Assembly (NCBI RefSeq): GCF_004078655.1
Contig: NZ_RZNC01000002.1
Location: 186,001 to 250,000 of the forward strand
Length of the DNA: 64,000 bases
Source: Labedella populi
GTDB taxonomy: Bacteria; Actinomycetota; Actinomycetes; Actinomycetales; Microbacteriaceae
Direction of reading: 5' to 3'
Shown here: piece after piece, positions 52,300-60,499 of the stretch
Position numbering within the stretch: position 1 is the first letter of the stretch
Layout: every line of letters begins with the position of its first letter
Translations under genes and position numbers: made by a program
Notes under the pieces: model-generated
The model's input: the letters and a program-made list of their open reading frames with translations, nothing else
Databases searched by the model: none
What the model was told of the DNA's origin: nothing

Positions 52300-54129
52300 T
52301 CAGCGACCGGCGGCGTAGCCCTGCATGCCGCGGGGATTGGCGGCGGCGGAGAGTTCGCCGGTGTCGGGATCCCGGCGTACGCTCGACAACCGCCCGAGCG
52401 ACCACCCTCCGACCCGAGAGACGATGTGCCCGCGCGACCGCAGGTCGTCCACGAGATCGTCCGGAATACGATCCTCGACGACGAGGCCGCCCGGCTCCCA
52501 CACGCGTGGCCAGAAGGAACTGACGTGCGAGGTCGTGTGGAAAGCCGGGGCGTCGATGGCCCGCTGCTGGCTGTAACCGAAGACGATGGTCCGGAGCAGG
52601 TAGAGCAACTGCCACTGGTCCTGCTGGTCGCCGCCCGGTGTGCCGAGCGCCTCGACGCCCGCGCCGTCCCGCAGCAGCATCGTCGGCGACAGCGTCGACC
52701 GCGGGCGCCGTCCGGGACGCAGCGCGGACGGCGATGCGTCGTCGAGCCACGTCATCTGGAGGCGCGTGCCGAGGCAGAAGCCGAGCTCCGGGATGGTCGG
52801 CGAGGACTGCAGCCAGCCGCCCGACGGCGTCGCCGAGACGAGGCCGCCCCAGCGGTCGACCACGTCGATGTGACACGTGTCGCCGCGAGTGTAGCCGGAT
52901 GCATCCTCGTCCGGCACGATCGCGTCGTCCGAGCGCACCGTCGGCTCGCCCGTTCCCGCCGCTCGGGCGCTCTCAGGGGCAGCCGTCACGGACGGCACCA
53001 CCCATGCGGAGCGTCCGGGGACCGCGCCCGGACGCAGGTCGTGTGATGCGGAATCCGTGATGAGGGCACGGCGTTCGGCAGCGTACTCGGGGGAGAGCAG
53101 ACGATCGAGCGGCACGGTCCCGGCCTCGGCGGGGTCGCCGTACCAGGCGTCGCGGTCGGCGAGGGCGAGCTTCAACGCCTCCGCGATCGTGTGCACGCCC
53201 TCGGCCGTGTCCGGATCGAGCCGCTCGTCGGGGAACCCGTCGAGGATCGCGAGGGCCTGCAAGAGGACGGGACCTTGCGCCCACGGCCCCGTCTTCGCGA
53301 CGTCCACGCCGCGGAAGCGGAACACCGTGGGAGCCTCGTAGCCCGCATCGAAGGCGGCGAGGTCGGCGACGGTGAGGACCCCGGCGTGGTCCGTGCCGCT
53401 CGAGTGCCGATGCGGCGTCTCGACGAATCGGGCGATCGATTCCGCGACGAAGCCCTGCGCCCATTCTCGACGGGCCGCCTGGATGCGGCCGTCTCGCGTC
53501 GTCGCCGCCCCTCCTGCGGCAATGAGGCGCTCGAGCACGTCCGCCCACGCGGCATACGTGATGACCTCGCCCGCGCGGGGCGCCCGACCGCCGCGCAGCC
53601 AAAGCGCCGCCGACCCCGCCCAGTGCTCCCGGAAGTGCCCGCTCATCCGGTCGATGGTGCGCGCCGCCGTGGCACTGATGGCGTGGCCGGTGCGCGCGTA
53701 GTGCAACGCGAACGAGAGCACGTCGGTGAGCTCCATCGAGCCGTGGTCCTCGAGCAGCCGAAGCCACGCCATGACCGACCCGGGCACTGCTGCGGCGAGG
53801 GCGCCGGCGCCGGGCACCTCTGCGAGACCCTCGCCGACGTAGTGCTCGATCGTCGCCCCTTTCGGAGCGGGGCCCTGCCCCACGAGGACACGCGGCTCCT
53901 GGTCGGCGACGGCGACGATGGCGTTCATGTCGCCGCCCGGGCCGTTCAGATGCGGCTCGACGAGGTGGAGGACGAATCCCGCTGCGACGGCGGCATCGGC
54001 CGCGTTACCGCCGCGCTCGAGGACGGCCTGTCCGCTCGCCGTGGCGAGCCAGTGCGTCGAGGCCACCATCCCGAAGGAACCGCGGAGAGTGGGGCGGGTG
54101 GTGAAGGCGTCCTCGTCGGGGGAGGTCAT
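52300..54129 (-). CDS. Gamma-glutamyltransferase family Ntn-hydrolase
   Basis: 609 residues. N-terminal part has FGMVASTHWLATASGQAVLERGGNAADAAVAAGFVLHLVEPHLNGPGGD, typical of GGT. The autoprocessing site is in YTRGDTCHIDVVD, with Thr near residue 416 as the expected N-terminal nucleophile of the small subunit; Cys replaces the second Thr of the usual TTH. Then SATPSGGWLQSSPTIPELGFCLGTRLQMTWL matches the GSGV/oxyanion region only loosely. No signal peptide is seen. It may act on gamma-glutamyl compounds or be a cephalosporin-acylase-like relative. Confidence 0.85.
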   Translation of the reverse strand: MTSPDEDAFTTRPTLRGSFGMVASTHWLATASGQAVLERGGNAADAAVAAGFVLHLVEPHLNGPGGDMNAIVAVADQEPRVLVGQGPAPKGATIEHYVGEGLAEVPGAGALAAAVPGSVMAWLRLLEDHGSMELTDVLSFALHYARTGHAISATAARTIDRMSGHFREHWAGSAALWLRGGRAPRAGEVITYAAWADVLERLIAAGGAATTRDGRIQAARREWAQGFVAESIARFVETPHRHSSGTDHAGVLTVADLAAFDAGYEAPTVFRFRGVDVAKTGPWAQGPVLLQALAILDGFPDERLDPDTAEGVHTIAEALKLALADRDAWYGDPAEAGTVPLDRLLSPEYAAERRALITDSASHDLRPGAVPGRSAWVVPSVTAAPESARAAGTGEPTVRSDDAIVPDEDASGYTRGDTCHIDVVDRWGGLVSATPSGGWLQSSPTIPELGFCLGTRLQMTWLDDASPSALRPGRRPRSTLSPTMLLRDGAGVEALGTPGGDQQDQWQLLYLLRTIVFGYSQQRAIDAPAFHTTSHVSSFWPRVWEPGGLVVEDRIPDDLVDDLRSRGHIVSRVGGWSLGRLSSVRRDPDTGELSAAANPRGMQGYAAGR

Positions 54130-54195
54130 GGCGTGGGCGTCTTTCCTGTCGAGCGTCGTGATCCGAGCGTCATGATCCGCGGGGCGACGGTGCCC

Positions 54196-55137
54196 CTAGT
54201 CGAGCACGTTGCTCGCGAGGCACGTCACCGTGCCGAACTCGCCGTCCGACGTGTCCTCGGCGACGACCTCACCGTCCACCGTGATCGTGCAGGAGATCTC
54301 TCCGGTGTCCTCCGCGCCGTTCGTCGCTGTGACGCTGAAGGTGGAGAAGTCGAAGTCTCCGCCGATCGTCGCACCGAACTCCTCGGTCCAGGGGAGCGTC
54401 TCTCCCTCGCTCGTCTGGACATCGCTGTCGGCGCCGTCGGAGAAGGTGAAGTAGACGATCGAGACGTCCGTGCCGTCGCCCGAGACCTCGTAGACGACCT
54501 CGACGTCGCGCTGTTCACTCGAGCCGTCCGACGGGAAGGCGGAGGAGTCGGGGAACCGCTCGGTCACGTCGTTGACGATCCAGCTGGTGAAGCCGATCGT
54601 GTAGACCACGGCGAGGACCACGGACAGCACGAGGGCGATCGCGGAGACGATGGTCCCGGCGATCGCGAGGCCCTTCGTCCGGTTCTTGAGCACGAGTCCG
54701 ACGATGCCGAGGACGAGACCGACGAGAGCGATGATCCCGCTGCCGTAGTTGACGACGGGGACGAAGGAGAGGACGAGCGCGACGCCGCCGACGATGAGGG
54801 CGGCGAGCCCGAAGCCGTTCTTCCCGGGCGCTCCGTTCGTGTCGGCGCCGCTCGGCGGATACGGCGGCTGCGACCCGGAACCGGACGAGGAGGGGGACCC
54901 GTACCCGGGCTGCGCTCCGTACCCGGGCTGAGCCCCGTACCCGGGCTGAGCTCCGTACCCGGGCTGAGCTCCGTACCCGGGAGGGGATCCGTAGGGCTGC
55001 GATCCATACGGCGGCGGGGCCGACGGGCCGGGAGTCGCGAACGGCTCCGCCGGGCCGGGCTGTTCGTTCCGCGGTGCGCCGTCCGGGGACTCGGGCGTCG
55101 ACGGGTTCGGGTCGGAGGGATCGTTCGGCGTGGACAT
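54196..55137 (-). CDS. Pro/Gly-rich membrane protein with DUF4190-like helices and MmpS-like domain
   Basis: 313 residues. A disordered N-terminus (1-105) is rich in Pro and contains GYGAQP repeats. Two helices follow (FGLAALIVGGVALVLSFVPVVNYGSGIIALVGLVLGIVGLVL and GLAIAGTIVSAIALVLSVVLAVVYTIGF) in DUF4190 style. The C-terminal beta domain (about 215-310: VEVVYEVSGDGTDVSIVYFTFSDG, LPWTEEFGATIGG, ISCTITVDGEVVAEDTSDGEFGTVTC) resembles the MmpS fold, with two cysteines that could pair. Probably an envelope protein; function unknown. Confidence 0.75.
   Translation of the reverse strand: MSTPNDPSDPNPSTPESPDGAPRNEQPGPAEPFATPGPSAPPPYGSQPYGSPPGYGAQPGYGAQPGYGAQPGYGAQPGYGSPSSSGSGSQPPYPPSGADTNGAPGKNGFGLAALIVGGVALVLSFVPVVNYGSGIIALVGLVLGIVGLVLKNRTKGLAIAGTIVSAIALVLSVVLAVVYTIGFTSWIVNDVTERFPDSSAFPSDGSSEQRDVEVVYEVSGDGTDVSIVYFTFSDGADSDVQTSEGETLPWTEEFGATIGGDFDFSTFSVTATNGAEDTGEISCTITVDGEVVAEDTSDGEFGTVTCLASNVLD
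54900..54989. repeat. 18-bp tandem repeat encoding GYGAQP
   Basis: Five consecutive 18-bp units starting CGTACCCGGG on the plus strand, the last one degenerate, encode the GYGAQP repeats of the membrane protein. In-frame copy changes are possible. Confidence 0.85.
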
Positions 55138-55244
55138 GTATCGAGTCTCCCAGAGAGTCCTTCGCGACGCACCGGCTGGACTCGAGGACGTCCACGCTCC
55201 CGCCCCGATTTCGTCACTCCGGCCGGCGGCCCTATCGTCGGCAT

Positions 55245-56144
55245 GTGGCCACCTCCGATGCGACTCAGCCCGTCGGATCGCCCGTCGCTGCAGCGGGCCT
55301 CGTGCTGCTCGGGCTCGCCCTGCAGGAGGTCGGCGCATCGATCGCGGTGTTGCTGTTCCCGCAGACGGGCGCTGCCGGCATGGTCACCCTCCGGCTCGTC
55401 CTCTCCGCCGCGGTGCTGCTCGTGCTCTGCCGTCCCCGCTGGCGGGGGCACGCCCACGGTGCCTGGATCACGGTCCTGGGGTTCGGCGTCGCGCTCGCCG
55501 CGATGAACCTCCTGTTCTACGAGGCGCTCGAGCGGTTGCCTCTCGGGGCGGCAGTCACGATCGAGGTCGTCGGACCGCTCATCCTCTCGGTCGTCGTCGG
55601 GCGACGCGCGAGCGGCTGGGTGTGGGCGGTGCTCGCCCTCGTGGGAGTCGTGCTGCTCGGGCGAGGAGGGCTGACCGAGCTCGATCCCCTCGGGGTCGTC
55701 TTCGCGGCCGGGGCCGGCGCGATGTGGGCGGCGTACATCCTGCTGTCGGCGCGGACGTCACGCGCCTTCGCCCGCCTCGACGGACTCGCGATCGCGATGT
55801 CGGTCGGCGCCGTTCTCGTCGTGCCGTTCGGTGTGGCGAGCGCCGGCGCGGTTCTCCTCCAGCCGTCGGTCCTCGGCTTGGGTCTCGCGGTCGCGCTGCT
55901 GTCCTCGACCATCCCGTACGCCCTCGAGCTCCGCGCATTGCGCTCGCTGCCCGCCGCGGCGTTCTCGATCCTCATGAGTCTCGCCCCGGCGATCGCCGCG
56001 ACAGCCGGGCTTCTCATCCTCGGTCAGCGGCTCGGCCCGCTGCAGCTCGTCGCGATCGGGCTCGTCGTGATCGCGAGCGCCGGGGCGGTTCTCAGCAACC
56101 GTCGAGCGCGCGGAATCGCGGAGCCGGCGGCCGCCGCGTCGTGA
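55245..56144 (+). CDS. EamA/DMT-family transporter (RhtA-like)
   Basis: 299 residues from the GTG at 55245. Ten predicted helices in two EamA repeats: AAAGLVLLGLALQEVGASIAVLLFP opens the first, and PLGVVFAAGAGAMWAAYILLSARTSR opens the second. The motif LPLGAAVTIEVVGPLILSVVVGRR and the ending SLAPAIAATAGLLILGQRLGPLQLVAIGLVVIASAGAVLSNR match the RhtA threonine/homoserine exporter branch. The substrate is probably an amino acid or small metabolite. No partner gene is evident. Confidence 0.87.
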   Translation: MATSDATQPVGSPVAAAGLVLLGLALQEVGASIAVLLFPQTGAAGMVTLRLVLSAAVLLVLCRPRWRGHAHGAWITVLGFGVALAAMNLLFYEALERLPLGAAVTIEVVGPLILSVVVGRRASGWVWAVLALVGVVLLGRGGLTELDPLGVVFAAGAGAMWAAYILLSARTSRAFARLDGLAIAMSVGAVLVVPFGVASAGAVLLQPSVLGLGLAVALLSSTIPYALELRALRSLPAAAFSILMSLAPAIAATAGLLILGQRLGPLQLVAIGLVVIASAGAVLSNRRARGIAEPAAAAS

Positions 56145-56163
56145 GGCGTTCCGCCGAACGCGG

Positions 56164-56340
56164 TCAGCTCGCGAGCCGCTCCGGTTCGACGGCGTCGCTC
56201 CGCTCCGAGGCGATCGCCGAGAAAAGTCGGCCGAAGCGCAGCATCGCGAGTTGCATGAGGAAGCGGAATCCCTGGACGAGGCTCGCCTTGGATTCGCCGC
56301 CGAAGCGCTCTGCGAAGTCGACGGGGATCTCACCCTGATG
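56164..56340 (-). pseudogene. C-terminal remnant of a family-2 glycosyltransferase
   Basis: About 59 codons ending in a TGA read GEIPVDFAERFGGESKASLVQGFRFLMQLAMLRFGRLFSAI and a polar tail. The pattern (E/V)-(I/V)-P-x-x-F-x-x-R-x-x-G-(E/D)-SK is the end of the GT2 domain in polyprenyl-phosphate mannose synthase-like enzymes. Nothing upstream in the same frame belongs to such an enzyme: the preceding DNA is the 3' end of the MerR gene and a gap. It is therefore a leftover from a lost gene. Confidence 0.55.
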
Positions 56341-56441
56341 GCGTCCAGCAACCACCCGCGCGCCCGGACTCGGCGTCACCGAGCATCCCTCACCCCCGGC
56401 TCGCGGGGGCCGACGACTCGCCGGCCCTGCTCCTCGGCGGG

Positions 56442-56819
56442 CTACGCCGCCCGTTCGACGGACGCGGCACGCGATTCGCCGCGCCGGACCGCGTCCTCGA
56501 TCACGAGGGACAGTCGATTCCGTGCGGTCGTCAGTTCTGCGATCTGCTCGTCGATCCGCCGGCGCTCGCCGTCGAGCATCTCGCGCTGCTCTCGCGTCGT
56601 CGTTCCGGAGCGCATACACGGCATCATCTCGAGGATGCGGCGACTCGAGAGTCCGGCGGCCAGGAAGACGCGGATGAGGTGCACATAGTCGAGGGCGTCC
56701 TCCGTGTAGAGGCGCTGGCCGCTCGGCGTGCGCTCCGACCGCAGGAGTCCTTGCGCCTCGTAGTAGCGGAGGGAGCGGACGCTCGCGCCCGTCCGTTCCG
56801 AGAGCTCTCCGATGCGCAT
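56442..56819 (-). CDS. MerR-family transcriptional regulator
   Basis: 125 residues from the ATG at 56819 (GAGGAG five bases upstream). MerR helix-turn-helix (MRIGELSERTGASVRSLRYYEAQGLL) and wing, then the dimer helix (TREQREMLDGERRRIDEQIAELTTARNRLSLVI). There is no C-terminal metal-binding Cys cluster or drug-binding domain, so it belongs to the small MerR group. It faces the SDR gene across 75 bp and the operator between them has the MerR spacing, so it almost certainly regulates that gene. Confidence 0.9.
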   Translation of the reverse strand: MRIGELSERTGASVRSLRYYEAQGLLRSERTPSGQRLYTEDALDYVHLIRVFLAAGLSSRRILEMMPCMRSGTTTREQREMLDGERRRIDEQIAELTTARNRLSLVIEDAVRRGESRAASVERAA

Positions 56820-56831
56820 CCTGCTCCTCAC

Positions 56832-56863
56832 TTGACCCTGACACTGGTGTCAGCTTCTACCGT
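56832..56863 (+). promoter_or_regulatory. MerR-type promoter/operator of the SDR gene
   Basis: TTGACC (56832-56837) and TACCGT (56858-56863) are separated by 20 bp instead of 17. The spacer contains the dyad CTGACAC-TG-GTGTCAG (56838-56853). A long spacer filled by a dyad is the hallmark of MerR-activated promoters, where the regulator twists the DNA to align the hexamers. It points toward the SDR gene. Confidence 0.8.
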
Positions 56864-56894
56864 AGGGGAGTCAGTCTTCGAAAGGACCCATGTC

Positions 56895-57608
56895 ATGGAC
56901 ATCAGCACTTCCGTCGCCCTCGTCACGGGAGCCAACCGCGGTATCGGTCGCGAGTTCGCCCGCGTGCTCGTCGAACGCGGCGCCACCGTGTACGCCACCG
57001 CGCGTCGCCCTGAGTCGATCGACCTCGAGGGTGCCCGGCCGCTCCGGCTCGACATCACCGATCCCGACAGCGTCGCCGCGGCGGCGGCGGTCGCGACCGA
57101 CGTGACCCTCCTCATCAACAACGCGGGCATCACGACAGGGAACGACCTCGTCTCGGGCGACCTCGAGAGGATCCGCCTCGAACTCGACACGCACTTCTGG
57201 GGCACGCTCTCGATGGTCCGGGCGTTCGCTCCGGTGCTCGCCGCGAACGGCGGCGGTGCGATCGCGAACGTGCTCTCGGCGCTCTCATGGTTCACCGCTC
57301 CGGGCGCCGGCGCCTACCACGTGGGCAAGGCCGCCGAGTGGGCTCTCACGAACAGCGTGCGCGGGGAACTCGCCGGTCGGGGCACCACCGTCACGGGCAT
57401 CCACCTCGGTGCGGCCGATACCGACATGATGCGCGGCTACGACGGCCCCAAGTCGTCGACGAGCGAGGTCGTCGAGGCGGCCCTCGCGGGGATCGAGGCG
57501 GGATCGGCCGAAGTGCTCGTCGACGACTGGTCGCGGTTCATCAAGTCCGGGTTGACGGCCGAGCCGGAGACGTTCTACGCGAGCATTCGCGCCGCGTCAG
57601 CCGGCTGA
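56895..57608 (+). CDS. Short-chain dehydrogenase/reductase
   Basis: 237 residues from the ATG at 56895 (AAAGGA eight bases before). Classical SDR: VALVTGANRGIGREFARVL nucleotide loop, LLINNAGITTG, Ser in NVLSALSWFTAPGAGAYHVGKAAEWAL, with the Tyr-x-x-x-Lys pair. The substrate is unknown. Divergent MerR control suggests it is induced by a small molecule, perhaps its own substrate. Confidence 0.9.
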   Translation: MDISTSVALVTGANRGIGREFARVLVERGATVYATARRPESIDLEGARPLRLDITDPDSVAAAAAVATDVTLLINNAGITTGNDLVSGDLERIRLELDTHFWGTLSMVRAFAPVLAANGGGAIANVLSALSWFTAPGAGAYHVGKAAEWALTNSVRGELAGRGTTVTGIHLGAADTDMMRGYDGPKSSTSEVVEAALAGIEAGSAEVLVDDWSRFIKSGLTAEPETFYASIRAASAG

Positions 57609-57950
57609 CGCCACCGGGTGGTGGCCCGAACCGCGTGAGGGCTGCGCGGACGGGCACTTTGCGTACGCAACGGACATCCGCGGGTGGAATCTCACCCGCG
57701 GACGTCCGTTGCGTACGCAATCACGAGGGGATGACCGTGTGACTGTCGGTCGATGACGTGACAGGGGGTCCCGAAGGGCGCCCGACGCGCTCTCCCGGAC
57801 CCCCTCCGCCGCTTCAGGTGTGGCGGGACGACAAGGGGGTCAGAGCCGACCGCGCCCTCAGTCACGACCACGAGCGTAGGCAAGGCGAGCAGGGCTCGCT
57901 TTCGGCGTTTACGGCGGGACGTGATTCCCGGTAGAGAGGAAGGCTCACCG
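57609..57950. other. 342-bp intergenic region with large hairpins
   Basis: Between the SDR gene and the convergent ABC permease. It contains the 62-bp nested hairpin described separately and a second dyad (AGGGGGTCC 57763-57771 with GGACCCCCT 57797-57805). I see no plausible gene. Both structures could stop transcription from either side although neither has a U-run. Confidence 0.6.
57659..57720. repeat. 62-bp inverted repeat with self-palindromic arms
   Basis: Left arm 57659-57686 and right arm 57693-57720 are 28-bp inverted copies with one mismatch (a G-U pair in RNA) around a 6-base GAATCT loop. Each arm starts or ends with the 12-bp palindrome TTGCGTACGCAA, so each can also fold on itself. 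This is far longer than an ordinary terminator and may be a REP/BIME-like or MITE-like element. Confidence 0.85.
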
Positions 57951-59525
57951 TCACGCTCCGCGGGCCTGCATGAGGCTCGCGAGCAGCTCCGGGCCACGGC
58001 GTTCGAGGAGGGCGCCGCCCTGACGAATGCCGACGAGCATGAACACGGTGCCGAGCACGATCCCGACCACGAGGGCCGCGACTCCGAGGATCACGTTGCC
58101 CGTGACGACGGCCGCGATCCCGAGCGCCAGCTCGGGTGCGGCGAGCCCGAAGACCACGAGCCACGCCGCGTACATCCCGAGTTGCGACGTGAACGTCGAT
58201 CCCGGCGGGGTCTTGAACGGGCTCTCGCCCGCGGCGGGCACGGGCAGGAGGAAGCGCGCTGACGCGATGCTCGAAACCCCGAAGCCCGTGAGCAGGAGGC
58301 CGAGCCCGATGCCGAGGAGCGCCGGGATCTCGTCGCCACGCCCGAGCACGAGGAGCGGGACCACGGTCGCGACGACCACGAGCGGGACGGCGATGAGTCC
58401 GAGCGTGACGACGCGGCCGGCGCGATCGGCGACGCCGCTCACTCCGCTCGACAGATGCGAGGCGAACGCGGTGCCGTCGTAGGACACTTCGGCGCAGAGG
58501 GTGATCGCGAGGGTCGCGGCGATGATCGGACCGAGTGCCGACAGGAACCAGTCGGAGCCGGTGAATGCGAGGAAGACCGCGATCACGGCGAGGAGCGGCA
58601 GCATGATGAGGGATCCGCCATAGCGCGGATCCCGCATCCAGTAGACGGTCGTGCGGGCTGCGACGGCGCCGGTCGGGGTCGCCGGGTACCACGCGAACGG
58701 GCCGAGTCCCTTCGCCGAACCCGATCCGCTCGACGTCCGAGCGGGCGTGACGAGCAGGGTCGCGAGGCTGTGCCGCCAGAGCAGCAGGAGGACGGCGAGG
58801 GTGGCCACCGCGATGCCGGCCTTCGCGAGCGCCTCGAGCGGGCGTTCGAGCGCGAGATCGCCCGGGATGGACCACGCGGCGCCGAGTGGCGTCCAGGACA
58901 CTCCTCGTGCGATCCCCGGGAGATCCTCCGACAGCGTCGCGATCGACGACCCGGCGATGCCGATGATGGGCCCGAGCAGGATGAGCGGCACGAAGACGAG
59001 CACGCCCATGACCTCGCGGTAACGACGACCGGCGGCGAGGGACGCCCCCACGGACTCGAAGGCCCGCGACGCCGTGACGCACGTCGCGACGCCGAGGACG
59101 GCGGCGAACGGAGCGGCGATGAGGGCGACCGGCTCGCCGATCCAACTGAGGGTCGTCGACAGCCCCGCGACGAGCGTCACGAGCCCGGGCACGCCGAGCA
59201 GTCCCACGACGAGGAGGGCGACGAGCAGGCGACGGGGCGGGAGGGGGAAGATGCGGAGCTTCTCGACGCTGAGCGACTGGTCCATCCCCCGCAGGAGCAG
59301 TGGGATCACGATCCAGCCGAGCACCGCGGCGGCACCGGCGATGACCGACACCGTCCATACCCACAGCGGCTCCGTGAACGACAGCGCGATCATGCCGATC
59401 ACGAGGCCGACGAGTACGAAAAGCCCCCACGCGGCGCCGATCACGGTGGACACGAGAGTCCAGGTACTGCGGGTGAAGCCGTTGAGGAGGAGCCGGAACC
59501 GGAGCCTCAGGAGGTGCGCAACCAC
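57951..59525 (-). CDS. ABC transporter permease (large, 12-helix type)
   Basis: 524 residues from a GTG at 59525 that lies inside the end of the ATPase gene (overlap of 19 bases). Around 12 helices; TWTLVSTVIGAAWGLFVLVGLVIGMI near the N-terminus, a central soluble stretch and GIVLGTVFMLVGIRQGGALLERRGPELLASL at the end. No recognised substrate-specific motif. With the ATPase it forms a two-gene exporter of the ABC-2-like kind, common near Microbacteriaceae and Streptomyces stress loci. Confidence 0.82.
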   Translation of the reverse strand: MVAHLLRLRFRLLLNGFTRSTWTLVSTVIGAAWGLFVLVGLVIGMIALSFTEPLWVWTVSVIAGAAAVLGWIVIPLLLRGMDQSLSVEKLRIFPLPPRRLLVALLVVGLLGVPGLVTLVAGLSTTLSWIGEPVALIAAPFAAVLGVATCVTASRAFESVGASLAAGRRYREVMGVLVFVPLILLGPIIGIAGSSIATLSEDLPGIARGVSWTPLGAAWSIPGDLALERPLEALAKAGIAVATLAVLLLLWRHSLATLLVTPARTSSGSGSAKGLGPFAWYPATPTGAVAARTTVYWMRDPRYGGSLIMLPLLAVIAVFLAFTGSDWFLSALGPIIAATLAITLCAEVSYDGTAFASHLSSGVSGVADRAGRVVTLGLIAVPLVVVATVVPLLVLGRGDEIPALLGIGLGLLLTGFGVSSIASARFLLPVPAAGESPFKTPPGSTFTSQLGMYAAWLVVFGLAAPELALGIAAVVTGNVILGVAALVVGIVLGTVFMLVGIRQGGALLERRGPELLASLMQARGA

Positions 59526-60349
59526 GAGGGTCCCTCCGAGTGGTGGCGGCCGCCGACGAGCTCGACGAAGCGGTCCTCGAGCGTCGAGCCCGCCCGGACC
59601 TCGTCCGTCGTCCCCGCCGCGAGCTGGCGTCCCGAGCCGATGATCGCGACGTGGTCGCACATGCGTTGCACGAGGTCCATCGAGTGGCTCGAGACGATCA
59701 CCGTGCCGCCGCCGTGGACGTATCCGGCGAGCAGGTCACGGATGTTCGCCGCCGATACGGGGTCGACGGACTCGAACGGCTCGTCGAGCACGAGGAGGCG
59801 TGGGGCGTGCACGAGCGCAGCACCGAGGGCGATCTTCTTCGTCATTCCCGCCGAGTAGTCGACGACGAGCGTGCCTCCCGCCGAGCGCAGGTCGAGGAGG
59901 TCGAGCAACTCGCCGGTACGTTGCGCGACGGTTTCACGATCCATCCCGTGGAGGAGCCCGTGGTACGTGATGAGTTGCTCACCCGTGAGCCGGTCGAAGA
60001 GCGCGATGCCGTCGCTCAGCACGCCGACGAGGGACTTCGCCTTGACGGTGTCGCGCCACACGTCGGTGCCGAGGATGTGGATCGTGCCGGCGTCCGGCCG
60101 TAGCAAGCCGGTCGCCATCGACAGTGTCGTCGTCTTCCCGGCCCCGTTGGGTCCGACGAGACCGTAGAACGACCCCGTCGGCACGGTGAGGTCGAGTCCG
60201 TCGACGGCGACCTTCGCACCGAAGGCCTTCCGCAACCCACGGATCTCGAGCGCGGGCACCGCGATCGGCGGTGCGGATCCGGGGGAGGGTGCGAGAGTCT
60301 CCGGCACGGCGGGATCGGGAACGACGGAGTCGGGAGCGGCATCGGTCAT
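59507..60349 (-). CDS. ABC exporter ATP-binding protein
   Basis: 280 residues from the ATG at 60349. A Pro-rich leader (1-35) precedes the nucleotide-binding domain: Walker A GPNGAGKTTT, Walker B LLVLDEPFESVDP and the switch histidine in VSSHSMDLV. The signature is atypical, VDYSAGMTKKIALG instead of LSGGQ, as in some CcmA/YxlF-type exporters. The ATPase partners the following permease. Confidence 0.9.
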   Translation of the reverse strand: MTDAAPDSVVPDPAVPETLAPSPGSAPPIAVPALEIRGLRKAFGAKVAVDGLDLTVPTGSFYGLVGPNGAGKTTTLSMATGLLRPDAGTIHILGTDVWRDTVKAKSLVGVLSDGIALFDRLTGEQLITYHGLLHGMDRETVAQRTGELLDLLDLRSAGGTLVVDYSAGMTKKIALGAALVHAPRLLVLDEPFESVDPVSAANIRDLLAGYVHGGGTVIVSSHSMDLVQRMCDHVAIIGSGRQLAAGTTDEVRAGSTLEDRFVELVGGRHHSEGPSWLRTS

Positions 60350-60499
60350 GTGTCCAGCGTAGGGATCGCCGCCGCCGCCCGCCTCCGTCGTCCGACGGAG
60401 AGTGCACACACACGCCGGGCTGGTCCCGTCACCAGCTGGAGCGCCCTCCCGAAACGTTGGCGCTCTAGCGGCTAGACCCTCCAGCACACTGCGGAGACA
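60350..60499. other. Intergenic boundary of the right-hand accessory region
   Basis: 150 bp between the ABC ATPase start and the immunity-like gene's stop. It holds the ATPase promoter on the minus strand. I see no tRNA, attachment-site repeat or insertion-sequence end here, although base composition changes from this point to the right. Confidence 0.4.
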
